From Halonatronum saccharophilum DSM 13868 (GTDB lineage Bacteria > Bacillota > Halanaerobiia > Halobacteroidales > Halobacteroidaceae): 55,221 nt of DNA. Under the pieces are notes generated by a model that had not been told where the DNA came from, did no database searches, and worked only from the letters and a program-made list of their open reading frames with translations. The stretch lies in assembly GCF_000517025.1 (NCBI RefSeq), contig NZ_KI912096.1, forward strand, positions 6,931 to 62,151, read 5' to 3'. The position numbers and the translations under genes were made by a program. Shown in pieces: positions 41,301-51,474 of this stretch (the stretch's first letter is position 1; each line of letters begins with the position of its first letter).

Positions 41301-43739
41301 TCTTTTATGGTTACTTTTTTAGATAGAGAAATAGATATTGATATTTTTAATAGTGAGAAGATGAAGAAGGTAGAAAGACCTTTCTTAGTTGATTACTCTA
41401 ATTATTCTTCTGTTAAGAAAGGCGGGAATGAAGATGTTAAATTTCTTACTATTACTAATCAAAAAAAGCCCTTTGTTGAATTATTTAAACATGTATTGAA
41501 GGAGTATAATGCAATTGAAGATCTTGAGGGTGCTCTAGAAGGGTTATTTAACGATTTAAACTTATTAAATGGATTTTGGGTTTTAGATTTATTAGGTAAC
41601 AGCAATAATCTTAATAAAATAAAAGGTATATTAGGAACTCTTGCTGCATTTAGAGTTTTAAAAAAATCACTCCAAGAGGACGAAGATAATTGGCATATAA
41701 TTATAGGAATTGAAGAATTAATGGGCGTAGTCCCAGGTTATTCTAAACATATTGCGATGAGATTTGATGATGAAGCAGAAAATAATCGTTATTGCGATGA
41801 TTTAGCTGTTATATCATTTCCTAAGAGTCTAAATAATAATATAGATTCTTCAGTACAAATTAGATTGGTTGAAGTTAAGAACTCTAAGACTTTAGGATAT
41901 ATTTGTAAGGGGTTTGAGCAATTAGAGCAAACAGAACGAAGATTAGAAAAATATTTTATAACTGAAGATGATAAATTAAATTCTTTTAGAAATAAAGAAA
42001 TTGTAAATTGGATAGTTTATAATTTGAATAAATATAAGGTATTTGATAACGGAGGCAGATTTTTAAATGATAATTTAGACAGTGAATTTTCTAAGAGTCT
42101 TAAGTTATTAGTAGACGGATTAAATCATGGTAAAATAAATATCGAAATTGAAGAAGGGATTCTGATTAATGTTAATTCTACAAACGAAGTATTAGATGGA
42201 GTAGAGTTAAGAGCAACAAGGGATTACTTATTATTAAGTGAAGAGGATTTTATTGAGATAGTAAATGATGAAACAGATATCAGGTTTGACAAATTATTAG
42301 TTATGTTTAAAGGTGATAAAAATAGTCAAAGCAATAAAAATGCTAAATCAAATAAGAATAACCAAGAAATAGAGTCCAATCTTAAAACTAAATATAAAGA
42401 TATCAATTCTGAAACAGAATTTAAAGAATTAGATGGAGGTGAATTAGTTTTAGATTCTAAATCAAATTATATTGACAAGAATTTCAAAACTTTTATAGGG
42501 CGTAAAAGCACTGCTTCGCAAGAACTAGTATTTTATGATCCAAAACGCCAAGGTGATAATTTGTCTAATATGAATGTAATGATCACAGGAAGTCCAGGAA
42601 GGGGAAAAACTCAGTTACTAAAGTCTATGATTTTACAGCAAAGAAAGCAAGGAGTTAACCTCCTAATATTTGATTTTAAAAATGATTTTGGTGATGAAGA
42701 GTTTTTAAAACAATCTGATTTAGAACATATAAGTTTAGAATTTGAAGGTTTACCATATAATCCATTAATTCCACCATGTAAAAAATCTAAAGGGAAAAGT
42801 TATCTGAATGGAGCATCCCACAGTATAGCCATAAGTGGTGTACTTAAATCAGTATATGGATTGGGAACCCAGCAAGAGGCAACATTGAAAGAGATAATAA
42901 GAGATGTCTATAATAAATATGGTATTAATGCTTATGGAGGTTCAATGGAGTATAATAATAGCTTAAAATTTCCAGTATTAAATGAAGTTGCAGCTACTTT
43001 ACGAGAAGAAAACAAGAAAGCTTATGCTAGATTAGATACTATATTTAGTTATGGAATGTTTAAAGAAGAATTTAGAGATGTTTCTCTAGCTGATTTACTA
43101 GATGGATCTTATGTTTTTAATTTAAGTTCTATAGCTAATGATGAGGTTAAAAATGCAATAGCAAAAATATTGGTTGTAAGTGCACATCAATATCTAAATA
43201 CATTACCTCATTCTCAAAATATAAATAATATATTTGTATTTGATGAAGCTCATAGATTTTTAGATGAACCAAAGTTAACATCACTAGTAAGAGAGTGTAG
43301 AGCTTATGGGTTAGCTGTTTGGTTATCTTCTCAGTTCCCGGATGATTATCCAAGTGAAATTTCTGGTGCTTTAGAAACTAAAATTATTCATGGCAATGGC
43401 ACAGATGAGAAGAGAGTTAAAACTATTAAGAAACTAACTGGATTTGAGGGGCGAACAGATATTATTAAGGATTTAGGTCTTTTTGAAGCTATATTTGTTA
43501 ATAAACATTATAGTCAAGCCTTAATCAATAACTTGACCTATCCACACGCTCTTATTTTGATTGAAGTATTCAAAAACAAATCAATGAGAGAAGATTCTAA
43601 AGTTCCTGGAGTACAGAGTGTTAGACAGAAAGAACTATTAAGTCATTTACTTGGTATGGGGCTTTTAGAGCTAGGTAATAAAGGTTATACTCTTACTGAC
43701 GATGGAAAAATGATAGCTCAATACTTTTATGAAAACTAA
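38346..43739 (+). CDS. sspH: SspH/DptH-like HerA-type motor protein
   Basis: A 1797-residue protein, the usual giant size of DptH. Most of the N-terminal 1300 residues show no motif I recognise. The C-terminal part is a HerA/FtsK-like motor: Walker A TGSPGRGKTQ (near 1413), a FDFKNDFGDEEF segment, Walker B IFVFDEAHRF (near 1630), SSQFPDDYP and an ending helix-turn-helix-like LLGMGLLELGNKGYTLTDDG. GTG 38346 follows AAGGAGGG. As the DNA-translocating part of the SspFGH complex it would act on unmodified DNA; this is known for the family, and the assignment here is by homology. Confidence 0.87.
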   Translation: MVEVSPLDDFLASKIKNRCLDLLSKEQDKEYFLVFSGLLETLRFEYNKGFMSEDENRVISYDLDQLESKIYNSIFIKLFEDNNAREKKVKDGINALTYNHEGEELRLIPYLVDNKTENINNIGNRGFAGKLRDDQELRSDNTCIIIFDINPIETLQTASDGNILKEIFSKDKLKGDLRDENSPKWYNELVKTFFNDNFLHSLNIIERLNKLYEIKNSGYKKSLNNYIKEYRLPLFSIKNEKESENDIIKDNYKLYCKVNSEMIEPVTMNFKKKVLDKLNFASLPEEIDENLIEEILRNESLHLSPLYEIEEINYSVAKNLFENKGPSKVKGIEVEPNNKIYEEIKSNKNKVEGFINKGNLRSLKVKLKGEINDQDKFFVHYYFNNQKKDQVKTKKIISGKCEIELDDINKFQTLNIVVNQNKKKITKALIKGKFILQEEASEIIIPEIEGKVELEEGELYPTLVMKNAEEIKNISCTVVGELGSRSKENCKLTRDEELEDDKIKYNLLYNGKEITKVIIREEEDEPSSYKHLLSFIAEKGIETITDIKFKSDEYTTFTYKNKLYNCEVDEKFNELLKRYDLSSLNELYRLLLNNPNEYYLVINEGFKECISSQADDVLKMRSEVLKSFKSIYDRREIDLKEALDELHYKINSYLKLFKKKVREIPELVKVDIIEIGDKRVLSPFAPINLSFYLLCWHNIYDGANIELLKNADNSEVFKYIQGEDSWYVAQSSPAFLWLYYTPESAVNSFGVEKYLSSVIKNKIKHLSDIYPYLFSTNNQTIHIGFLNPGDSRFILEGIESYLKHFKSKRGNLDEIPRFHISLIYDECKRDNYCTLDDLFERGANTFVEEFFINKISYSKTNFKDIDMNKSHFYHLFFIKDLFEVDNNSVNMFNQEEKYLNTYFANGVNCYPLTKSEYKANHVTYTAYSNYKSSLENKDKSIFANLLEVTNAFYPQAFIANIATNNHRLRTVNVTPENIPDNLINQSFMVTFLDREIDIDIFNSEKMKKVERPFLVDYSNYSSVKKGGNEDVKFLTITNQKKPFVELFKHVLKEYNAIEDLEGALEGLFNDLNLLNGFWVLDLLGNSNNLNKIKGILGTLAAFRVLKKSLQEDEDNWHIIIGIEELMGVVPGYSKHIAMRFDDEAENNRYCDDLAVISFPKSLNNNIDSSVQIRLVEVKNSKTLGYICKGFEQLEQTERRLEKYFITEDDKLNSFRNKEIVNWIVYNLNKYKVFDNGGRFLNDNLDSEFSKSLKLLVDGLNHGKINIEIEEGILINVNSTNEVLDGVELRATRDYLLLSEEDFIEIVNDETDIRFDKLLVMFKGDKNSQSNKNAKSNKNNQEIESNLKTKYKDINSETEFKELDGGELVLDSKSNYIDKNFKTFIGRKSTASQELVFYDPKRQGDNLSNMNVMITGSPGRGKTQLLKSMILQQRKQGVNLLIFDFKNDFGDEEFLKQSDLEHISLEFEGLPYNPLIPPCKKSKGKSYLNGASHSIAISGVLKSVYGLGTQQEATLKEIIRDVYNKYGINAYGGSMEYNNSLKFPVLNEVAATLREENKKAYARLDTIFSYGMFKEEFRDVSLADLLDGSYVFNLSSIANDEVKNAIAKILVVSAHQYLNTLPHSQNINNIFVFDEAHRFLDEPKLTSLVRECRAYGLAVWLSSQFPDDYPSEISGALETKIIHGNGTDEKRVKTIKKLTGFEGRTDIIKDLGLFEAIFVNKHYSQALINNLTYPHALILIEVFKNKSMREDSKVPGVQSVRQKELLSHLLGMGLLELGNKGYTLTDDGKMIAQYFYEN

Positions 43740-43804
43740 AGATATGATAGAATGAATTAAAGGATAATTGTTTTTTATGTTGAATAATGAAATAGGTGAT
43801 TATT

Positions 43805-45712
43805 ATGCAAATATTTTGGTGTAAGGAATGTGAAACCCCAGTATTATTACAAGAATACAAGTCAAAGTCAGGTAATTATACTGAGAGGGCAGAGGGAAAT
43901 TCATATTTAGATATTGAAGATGAAGTTGTGGAGTGGGTTTTCGATCATAATGGTAATGAAGGTAAATATAATAAATTTATGTTTTTAAAAGAAGATATAA
44001 AGAAGATGCTAGACAACAAGAACTCAAGTAAAAAGATTGAGGAAAAGATAGAAAGTGAATACAAAGAGTATCCAGAAGAAATTAAAGATTATGTTATTAG
44101 ATATTTGAATATGAAGTTAGATAATCAAGATAAAAAGAATTTAAAGCACTATAGGTGTCCAAAATGTGATTCTAAAGTGAACTATATGAGTAGTGATCTT
44201 AGACCTGTATTTATGGAAGAGAGAATTCTTCTTAGTGTGCTCTTGGAGGAAGATTATACTGAAAAGAATATTTGGAATGGATCTGGGAATCGCTATATTA
44301 TTGATGGTAAAAGCAGTAATATCGCAATAAGTGATATCTATAAAGTAGATAATTTAGATGAGAAAATAGAAATGATAAAAGAAAGAATAGAAGGAAATAA
44401 TAAAAAAGTTGATTTTACTAATTTTATAGAAGTTAATAGAGAACACTTTAGTTACATAGATAATAATGCTAATGATTTTATTGAAAAAGTATCTAAAATA
44501 TTTGACCAAAGAATGAGAGTAGTGTCCTTTAGTGGAGGAAAAGATTCTACAGTAGTTTCTGATCTTGTTAGGAGATCTTTGGGGACTCAAAATATTTTAC
44601 ATGTCTTTGGAGATACAACACTAGAGTTTCCTTTTACTTATGAATATATAGAGAGGATAAAAGAGGAGGTTAATAGACCTCCTTTTCTTCCTGTAGATAA
44701 GCCAAATCAATCCTTTAATGAGCTAGCAGAGCAGTTTGGCCCACCGAGTCGGGTTATGAGTTGGTGTTGTTCGATTTATAAGACAGGCCCTATTGGGTCT
44801 TTGTTTAGAGATATAGCTAAGCAACAAAAAATTCTTACTTTTTATGGAGTTAGAAGATCTGAGTCATCATCTAGGAGTAAGTATGATAAAATCTCTAATA
44901 GTCCTAAAATATCTCAACAACTAGTAGTATCTCCTATTGTTGATTGGCATGATGTAGATGTGTGGCTTTACTTATTAACACGAGGAATCGACTTTAATCA
45001 AGCATACAGACTAGGCTTTACTAGAGTGGGTTGTTGGTGTTGTCCAAATAATTCTGATTGGTCTGAGTTTTTATGTAAGATATTTATGTCTAATCGCTCA
45101 GAAGAATGGAGAGATTTTTTAGTTAATTTTGCTAAAAAAATAGGAAAGCCAGATGCTGAAGTTTATATTGATACTGGAAAATGGAAGGCTAGACAAGGTG
45201 GACAAGGTTTAAATACTAAAGATACTATTCTAGAAGCAAGTCCATGTGGGTTGGGAGATAATGCGAAGAGTTATGACTTAAATCGCCCAATTGATGATAG
45301 TTTATATGAATTTTTTAAACCCTTTGGAGAACTTAACAAAGATATAGGGGACCCTTTATTAGGAGAAGTCTATATATTAAATTATAAAACGGGTGCTATT
45401 GAATTTAGACTTCAAGGGATTAAAGGCAATAAAGAACTTAAGGTGATAGTAGATGATGAAGCTAAAAATATTCCGTTGTTATTCCAGCGTATTGAATGCC
45501 AACTGAGAAAATATCAATCATGTGTAGAATGTTCAGCTTGTATTAATGTTTGTCCTTATGATGCTATTACTGTAAAGAGTGAATATAAAATTGATAGATC
45601 TAAAAATGAATTTAAATATCAGATTGATGAAGAAAAATGTGTTCATTGTATGAAATGTATAGCACATTTCCATAGAGGTTGTCTTGTTACTAAAGCAATG
45701 ATTGATTATTAG
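43805..45712 (+). CDS. sspD: SspD: PAPS-reductase-like sulphur transfer enzyme with Fe-S domain
   Basis: About 635 residues. A CxxC (CKEC) at the N-terminus and CPKC near 118 may bind zinc. The ATP-pyrophosphatase domain has the PP-loop FSGGKDSTVV (near 242). A C-terminal ferredoxin-like domain (about 572-625) holds CVECSACINVCP and CVHCMKC, for 4Fe-4S clusters. This is the DndC/SspD family, which adenylates the DNA backbone and passes sulphur to it. ATG 43805 is used; the upstream GTG lies in the AGGTGATT site. The central CCSIYK and GCWCCP cysteines are also conserved-looking. Confidence 0.9.
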   Translation: MQIFWCKECETPVLLQEYKSKSGNYTERAEGNSYLDIEDEVVEWVFDHNGNEGKYNKFMFLKEDIKKMLDNKNSSKKIEEKIESEYKEYPEEIKDYVIRYLNMKLDNQDKKNLKHYRCPKCDSKVNYMSSDLRPVFMEERILLSVLLEEDYTEKNIWNGSGNRYIIDGKSSNIAISDIYKVDNLDEKIEMIKERIEGNNKKVDFTNFIEVNREHFSYIDNNANDFIEKVSKIFDQRMRVVSFSGGKDSTVVSDLVRRSLGTQNILHVFGDTTLEFPFTYEYIERIKEEVNRPPFLPVDKPNQSFNELAEQFGPPSRVMSWCCSIYKTGPIGSLFRDIAKQQKILTFYGVRRSESSSRSKYDKISNSPKISQQLVVSPIVDWHDVDVWLYLLTRGIDFNQAYRLGFTRVGCWCCPNNSDWSEFLCKIFMSNRSEEWRDFLVNFAKKIGKPDAEVYIDTGKWKARQGGQGLNTKDTILEASPCGLGDNAKSYDLNRPIDDSLYEFFKPFGELNKDIGDPLLGEVYILNYKTGAIEFRLQGIKGNKELKVIVDDEAKNIPLLFQRIECQLRKYQSCVECSACINVCPYDAITVKSEYKIDRSKNEFKYQIDEEKCVHCMKCIAHFHRGCLVTKAMIDY

Positions 45713-45732
45713 AAATGAGGTAGGTGTTAAAG

Positions 45733-46602
45733 TTGAGTTATAGTTTTGCTAAGCATGAGACTTTTCATATTAGAACTGGATGGCTGAGAAAAGGTTTAGA
45801 TGCAATTGATGAAAACGGTCATATATTTCTTGAAAGAATAGCAGCAATGGATGAATTAGGGATTGGTAGTAATATGATTAAATCATTAAGATACTGGTTA
45901 CAGGTTACCGGTTTGACTATAGAAGAATATAGTGGTGGGCAAAAAGTACAGGTTAAAGAAGAGTTAGCTAAAATCATCTTAGAGAACGACGAGTTTTTTG
46001 AAGATGTAGCTACTTTTTGGCTATTGCATTTTAATTTGAGTAAGAATAAAGAGGAAGCAACAACTTGGTATTGGTTCTTTAATCACTTTAATTATTTAGA
46101 GTTTGATAAGGACTTATTTATTGATCGACTAATTAATTATATTGAACGTAATGGAGAAGAACCTCCTGCTATTTCATCATTAGAAAAAGATTTTAATACA
46201 TTAATTAGAATGTACTTATATGATCCAAAAGAAAATAATTCTCCAGAAGATTCTTTAGAATCTCCTTTTAAGGAATTGAAGTTAATTACTAAGACTGATA
46301 AAAACACTTATAAATTAAATAGACCTAATCTAGATAATTTACCTGTAAAAATATTTTTGTATTGTCTGTTAGATTCCTTAGAAGGAACTAAGTCTATTAA
46401 TGTGGAAGAACTTTTAAATAAAGAAAATTCTATAGGTAGAATATTTAAGCTTAATATGAACTTATTATATGATTATATTGAAAGGTTAGAGGAACTAGAT
46501 TATTTAAGGTTAGATAAGCATGCTGGACTAAATTCTATTCAGTTAAAGGTAGAATCTAAAGCAGGTATTTTAGAAAATTACTATAAATCTAAAACAATAT
46601 AG
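45733..46602 (+). CDS. sspB: SspB: DUF4007-family phosphorothioation protein
   Basis: About 289 residues beginning LSYSFAKHETFHIRTGWLRK, the characteristic start of DUF4007. AMDELGIGSNMIKSLRYWLQ follows, then a helical C-terminal region. SspB nicks DNA for single-strand phosphorothioate insertion in the SspABCD systems. TTG 45733 is preferred, with GAGGTAGG upstream; GTG 45724 is nearer to that site than usual. It is packed between sspD and sspC. Confidence 0.88.
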   Translation: MSYSFAKHETFHIRTGWLRKGLDAIDENGHIFLERIAAMDELGIGSNMIKSLRYWLQVTGLTIEEYSGGQKVQVKEELAKIILENDEFFEDVATFWLLHFNLSKNKEEATTWYWFFNHFNYLEFDKDLFIDRLINYIERNGEEPPAISSLEKDFNTLIRMYLYDPKENNSPEDSLESPFKELKLITKTDKNTYKLNRPNLDNLPVKIFLYCLLDSLEGTKSINVEELLNKENSIGRIFKLNMNLLYDYIERLEELDYLRLDKHAGLNSIQLKVESKAGILENYYKSKTI

Positions 46603-46616
46603 GGAAAGTGATAATT

Positions 46617-49600
46617 ATGAGTAAAAGAGATTTATCTTTTATAAAAACAGAAGATAGTTTTAAATATTCTGTTAATATAAGATTTGATATCGGGGATTTT
46701 AGCAAACTAGATACTTATGTGCCAACAGCTAAGAATATAAAGTTGTTTATGGAGCTATTTGAATCTTTTAGTAATAATGCGGTTAGTAGAGCACACCTTT
46801 TAACAGGATCTTATGGAACAGGTAAATCATTATTTGGAACAATATTAGGAACTTTATTATCTAACAAAGGTGAAATCCAAAGGTATAATAAATTCATTAA
46901 AAAGATAAAAAGGTTTAATAGTAATTTAGCAAATAAATTAAAAGAAGAGGTAGAAAACAAAGACCCTTATCTGCTTGTATTACCTTCAACAGGTAATGAT
47001 AGTTTTAAGCAGAGTATGTTATTAGCATTACAACAATCTCTTGAAGAAAATGGGTTAGAAGATATTTTTCCTGCAACATATTTTAAAGCGATTATAGAGA
47101 AATTAGAGCAATGGGAGAAAGATTATAAAGATACTTATAAAGAATTTTCAAATTTATTGTTAAAAGAACGAGGAGAAAGAATAAAAGAATTTAGAGTAAA
47201 GGTGGAAAAGTTTGATCAAGAAAGTTATAACTTTTTTGTTAACAATTATCCTAAGTTAACTTCTGGGGGAAGCTTTAATCCTTTTTATGGTTGTAGCTTG
47301 ACAGATGTTTATATCGGAGTTAATCGTGAAATTCGTAGTAAAGGATATCAAGGGATTTATATTATCTTTGATGAGTTTAATAAATTACTAGAAGATAATA
47401 TAGATTCTTTTGATGGTAAGGAGCTGCAAGATTTTGCTGAATTAGCAACTCGAAGTGAAGAGAATGAAATTCATCTTTTACTAATTTCTCATAAGAATTT
47501 ATTGCAATATACAAAGGACCTACCTCAAGAACAGATCAATGAGTGGAAAAAAGTCGAAGGTAGGTTTAAAAGCTTAGATGCCAGTCAATACTCTAGTCAG
47601 ATTTATGAATTAATGTCGAATGTAATTCTTAAAGATAATGTTCAATGGGATAGATTTAAAATTGAGAATGAAGATATTTTTGAGTCTTATAAGGATAAAT
47701 TAAGTGATTTAGATTTATGTCCAGACTATAATCAAAAAGAAAAAGAGAAATATTTATTAAAAGGCTGCTATCCTCTTCACCCATTATCGGCAGTATTGTT
47801 GCCTAAGTTATCTCAAAAAGTTGCCCAAAATGAGAGGACTATCTTTACTTTCTTATCAACTAAAGAAGATAATACTCTGGGTGACTTTATTAATGGAGAA
47901 CATAGAAAAGAATTTCCTTTAATTCGTTTATCAATTATTTATGATTATTTTGAAGATTTAATGCAACAGGAATTGGATTATAGCCAAATGCATCAAGCTT
48001 GGTCAGACTCTCAACGTGCTTTGCAGAAGATTAGAGGGGTTGAAAGTTCTAAACTTGAGTTTATTAAGAGTCTAGGTGTTATTAACGCAGTTAATAACTT
48101 CACTGAGATTCCACCTTCTAAGCAGATACTAAGGTTTGCATTAGATTATTTAAGTGATGAAGAATTTGATGGTTTAATTGATGAGCTAATTAATGATAAG
48201 ATTATTATTTATAGAAAGAGCTTGGGGCAGTTTAAGTTTTTTGAAGGTAGTGATCTTGATTTTAATACTAAGATTAATGAAAAAAAAGAAGAGCGAGAAG
48301 GCAGTTTTTCTGCTAGATACTTGTTAAAAGAGTATTTTACTCCACCTTTTGTATACCCTAAGGGTTACAATTATAAATATAAGATTAAAAGATATTTCGC
48401 TGGAGAATATTTAACAATACAAGAGGTTAAAGGAATTAAAGATTGGGATAAATTTTTAATAAAAAGCAATAAGAAAAAAAGGTATAACTCTAAAATTTAT
48501 CAAGATGGAGTTATAGTCTATCTATTAGCAGAAAATAAAAGGCAAATTGAAGAGGCTAAAAAAATAGTAAAAGATATATTGCATAGGAGAATAATATTTG
48601 TAATACCTAAAAAGCCTCTGAAGATAGAAGGACTATTAAGAGAGTTAGATGCTCAAGATATATTAAAAAAAGATAAGTTATTTTTAGAACAAGATTCTTT
48701 AGCAGAAAAAGAATTGAATGCTTATATGGAAGAGACTAAACAGCTATTAGATAATAAGTTAACTAGGTTTATTGAACCATATTATAACAAGTCCTATTAT
48801 TATAATTCTGGAAATCTTAAATCTAATATTAAATCTAGAAAGGACTTATCTAAAACTGTTACAGAGATTTGTATGGATTGTTTTAATAAAACACCTATAA
48901 TTAATAATGAATTAATTGTTAGAGATAAAATTACTGGACAACAAAGAAAGGCTAGAAAAGAGATAGTTAATAGCATGATATTTGGAGAGTTAAAAGAGAG
49001 GTTAGGAATTGAAGGTTATGGTCCAGAGTTCTTGTTATATAGAACAATGTTTATTAAATCTAATCTTTTGGTAGAAGTAGATAACTCAGAACAGATGAAA
49101 TTTAATCTAGAATTGGAAGATGATTCTAAAAGGGTTGATAGAAGATTAAAAGAAGTTCTTGAATTGATAGAAAAAGAAGTCTATTCTTCTGAAAAAGAAG
49201 TTAATCTTTCTCAGGTGTATAATAAGCTAAGAAAACCTCCTTATGGTTTAAGGTTGGGGATAATACCTATCTTATTAGTAGTAACTGGAAGATTAAATAA
49301 TACTTTAAAGAATATTGTTATTAGGCATAATGGTGAAGAAAGAGAGATTAATGTGAAATTATTTGAAGATATAAATAGGTACCCATCTCGCTTCACTATT
49401 GAATTAACTAAATGGGATCAGGTTAAGGAAAATTATATATCATTTTTAGAAGAGCTATATATTGATAGGTTAGAAGGTAATAGTTCTAATGAAGTAAATC
49501 GATTAAAGAAGCTATATACTGCTATTAAAGGGTGGTATCAAGCTTTACCTAAGTATTCACGAGAGACAGGAGAAATTTCTAAGGAATCAATGATGTTAAG

Positions 49601-50303
49601 GAGAATTATCAGTCGAAGAAATAATGAGGCAAAGAAGCTACTGTTAGATATTATTCCTAAGAAGATATTAAAGTCAGAGCTTAATGGAGATAATATAGAT
49701 AATTTAAGGAGTATTATACTTAATTTTGTTAAAGAGCATAACCAATCTTATAATTATCTATTAAATGATTTACAGATAAATATTATTGATTTATTTTCTA
49801 ATACTAAATCAGCAACTTTCATGGACAGTCTTGTCTTATGGTATAATAATTTAGCTGATAAGGCTAAAAATTATACTTATGATAGGGAAGTTAATGCATT
49901 TTTGAATATATTAAGAAAGTTAAAAAATAGTGAAGTTTCTGATGGTAAATTATTAGAAGAGATAGGGATGATATTAACAGGTTTTGATATTAGAGATTGG
50001 AACGATAATACTACTAAGCAGTTTTTAGATCAACTTGAAAAGATTAAAGGAAAAGTAGAAGGACAGGAATTAGTAGAAGAGGTAGAGTCAGAAGATAGTT
50101 ATGAATTTGTTCTAGTAGATAAGAGCGGTCAAAAGTATCAGAGAAACTTTGAAGAAGTTGAATTAGAAGGTTTAGCAAAGGTTTTAGAAAATAAGGTAAG
50201 TAGTAGCTTTAAAGATATGGGTAGTGTAGTATCTGATAAAGAGAAGCAACAGATTTTAATTAAGTTATTAAAGGATATGTTTAAGGAAGAGGGTATAGCA
50301 TGA
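46617..50303 (+). CDS. sspC: SspC: large P-loop ATPase of the phosphorothioation complex
   Basis: About 1228 residues. The N-terminal ATPase has Walker A GSYGTGKSLFG (near 64-74) and a Walker B-like IIFDEFNKLL. Further on there are long charged helical regions and a second half with no clear motif. The length, the P-loop and the place directly after the DUF4007 gene fit SspC, the ATPase partner that couples SspB nicking to SspD sulphuration. ATG 46617 follows AAAGTGATAATT. The stop overlaps the sspA start (ATGA). Confidence 0.85.
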   Translation: MSKRDLSFIKTEDSFKYSVNIRFDIGDFSKLDTYVPTAKNIKLFMELFESFSNNAVSRAHLLTGSYGTGKSLFGTILGTLLSNKGEIQRYNKFIKKIKRFNSNLANKLKEEVENKDPYLLVLPSTGNDSFKQSMLLALQQSLEENGLEDIFPATYFKAIIEKLEQWEKDYKDTYKEFSNLLLKERGERIKEFRVKVEKFDQESYNFFVNNYPKLTSGGSFNPFYGCSLTDVYIGVNREIRSKGYQGIYIIFDEFNKLLEDNIDSFDGKELQDFAELATRSEENEIHLLLISHKNLLQYTKDLPQEQINEWKKVEGRFKSLDASQYSSQIYELMSNVILKDNVQWDRFKIENEDIFESYKDKLSDLDLCPDYNQKEKEKYLLKGCYPLHPLSAVLLPKLSQKVAQNERTIFTFLSTKEDNTLGDFINGEHRKEFPLIRLSIIYDYFEDLMQQELDYSQMHQAWSDSQRALQKIRGVESSKLEFIKSLGVINAVNNFTEIPPSKQILRFALDYLSDEEFDGLIDELINDKIIIYRKSLGQFKFFEGSDLDFNTKINEKKEEREGSFSARYLLKEYFTPPFVYPKGYNYKYKIKRYFAGEYLTIQEVKGIKDWDKFLIKSNKKKRYNSKIYQDGVIVYLLAENKRQIEEAKKIVKDILHRRIIFVIPKKPLKIEGLLRELDAQDILKKDKLFLEQDSLAEKELNAYMEETKQLLDNKLTRFIEPYYNKSYYYNSGNLKSNIKSRKDLSKTVTEICMDCFNKTPIINNELIVRDKITGQQRKARKEIVNSMIFGELKERLGIEGYGPEFLLYRTMFIKSNLLVEVDNSEQMKFNLELEDDSKRVDRRLKEVLELIEKEVYSSEKEVNLSQVYNKLRKPPYGLRLGIIPILLVVTGRLNNTLKNIVIRHNGEEREINVKLFEDINRYPSRFTIELTKWDQVKENYISFLEELYIDRLEGNSSNEVNRLKKLYTAIKGWYQALPKYSRETGEISKESMMLRRIISRRNNEAKKLLLDIIPKKILKSELNGDNIDNLRSIILNFVKEHNQSYNYLLNDLQINIIDLFSNTKSATFMDSLVLWYNNLADKAKNYTYDREVNAFLNILRKLKNSEVSDGKLLEEIGMILTGFDIRDWNDNTTKQFLDQLEKIKGKVEGQELVEEVESEDSYEFVLVDKSGQKYQRNFEEVELEGLAKVLENKVSSSFKDMGSVVSDKEKQQILIKLLKDMFKEEGIA

Positions 50304-51445
50304 TATACTTTGATAATGCTGCGACAACTTACCCTAAACCAGAGGCTGTCTATAATAAGATGGATCAGTTTTATAGGGAGTTTGGGGTTAATGCTGGAAG
50401 AGGGGCATATGAAAGGGCAAAAAAAGGAGCTAAGTTAATTGAAGATACAAGAAGTAAGGTAGCTTCTATTTTTAAAGCTGGAGGAGATAAGGAGGTTATC
50501 TTTACTCCTTCAGCAACTATAGCTATAAATTTAATTTTGCAAGGGTTAGATTGGAAAGATGGCGATGTTATCTATTATTCCCCCTTTGAGCATAATGCAG
50601 TTTTAAGAACTTTATATAAATTAGAAGAGAATTATAATTTAGTATTAAAAGAGATTCCAGTAAATAATCTTACTCTAGAATTTAATTTAGTAGATTTAGA
50701 GCAGATGTTTGCTAGTGAAAAGCCAAGATTAGTAGCTCTTTCTCATGTAAGTAATGTATGTGGGGTAATAGCTCCTGTAGAAGAAGTTGTTAAGTTGGCC
50801 CGTAAATATGGGGGCAGTATTCTTGTTGATGGTGCTCAAGGTGCTGGTTTAGTCCCAATTGATTTATCAGAGGTTGATTATTATGTTTGGACTGGCCATA
50901 AGACATTATATGGACCTTTTGGTATTGCCGGTGTTGTAGTTGATAAAAAAGCTACTAATCTAACACCATTAATCTATGGCGGAACGGGTAGTGCTTCTGA
51001 GGAAAGAGAAATGCCTATAGAAACACCAATTAGGTATGAGGCAGGCAGTAGTAACATTCAAGCTATAGCAGGCTTAAATGTTGCTCTTGATTGGTTAGAA
51101 GAGGTTGGTAGTAAAGAAGTATTTGAGCATGAAAAAAAGCTAACATTAAAGCTAATAGATATATTAGCTGAATTTATGGATATTAATTTATTCATACCTA
51201 AAGATTTAGATACTCATTTTAATGTGGTTGCTGCTAACTTTTCGGGTTATAAGCCACATGAAGTAGGAAAGATATTAGATGAGAAATTTGATATAGCAGT
51301 AAGAGCAGGGTTGCATTGCTCCCCCAGGGTTCATGAATTCTTAGGAACTATGCCTAATGGGTTGGTGAGGTTTAGTTTGGGATGTTTTAATACTGAAGAA
51401 GAGGTTGATAAGTTAAAAGGTGTATTAGATAGTTTTTTAATATAA
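50300..51445 (+). CDS. sspA: SspA: cysteine desulfurase
   Basis: 381 residues of the class V aminotransferase fold. It begins IYFDNAATTYPKP. Other landmarks are the PLP Lys in YVWTGHKTLYGPFG (near 201), the catalytic Cys in RAGLHCSP (near 339), and VRFSLGCFNTEEE at the end. It frees sulphur from cysteine as an enzyme-bound persulphide, here for SspD. It overlaps sspC by ATGA, so the two are coupled. A housekeeping role in Fe-S or tRNA thiolation is possible for lone genes of this type, but the operon places it in phosphorothioation. Confidence 0.92.
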   Translation: MIYFDNAATTYPKPEAVYNKMDQFYREFGVNAGRGAYERAKKGAKLIEDTRSKVASIFKAGGDKEVIFTPSATIAINLILQGLDWKDGDVIYYSPFEHNAVLRTLYKLEENYNLVLKEIPVNNLTLEFNLVDLEQMFASEKPRLVALSHVSNVCGVIAPVEEVVKLARKYGGSILVDGAQGAGLVPIDLSEVDYYVWTGHKTLYGPFGIAGVVVDKKATNLTPLIYGGTGSASEEREMPIETPIRYEAGSSNIQAIAGLNVALDWLEEVGSKEVFEHEKKLTLKLIDILAEFMDINLFIPKDLDTHFNVVAANFSGYKPHEVGKILDEKFDIAVRAGLHCSPRVHEFLGTMPNGLVRFSLGCFNTEEEVDKLKGVLDSFLI

Positions 51446-51474
51446 AATTCGAAGACAAGATAAATATTATTTTT

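Noticed and set aside
34952-43739. Calling F-G-H a double-strand Dnd (DptFGH) restriction set
   Set aside because: The families are related, but the modification genes present are the DUF4007 and large-ATPase type (SspB/SspC), and no DndD or DndE is seen, so the Ssp name fits better.
50300-51445. Housekeeping IscS/SufS gene
   Set aside because: It overlaps sspC by four bases and lies inside the defence operon. No isc or suf partner is nearby.
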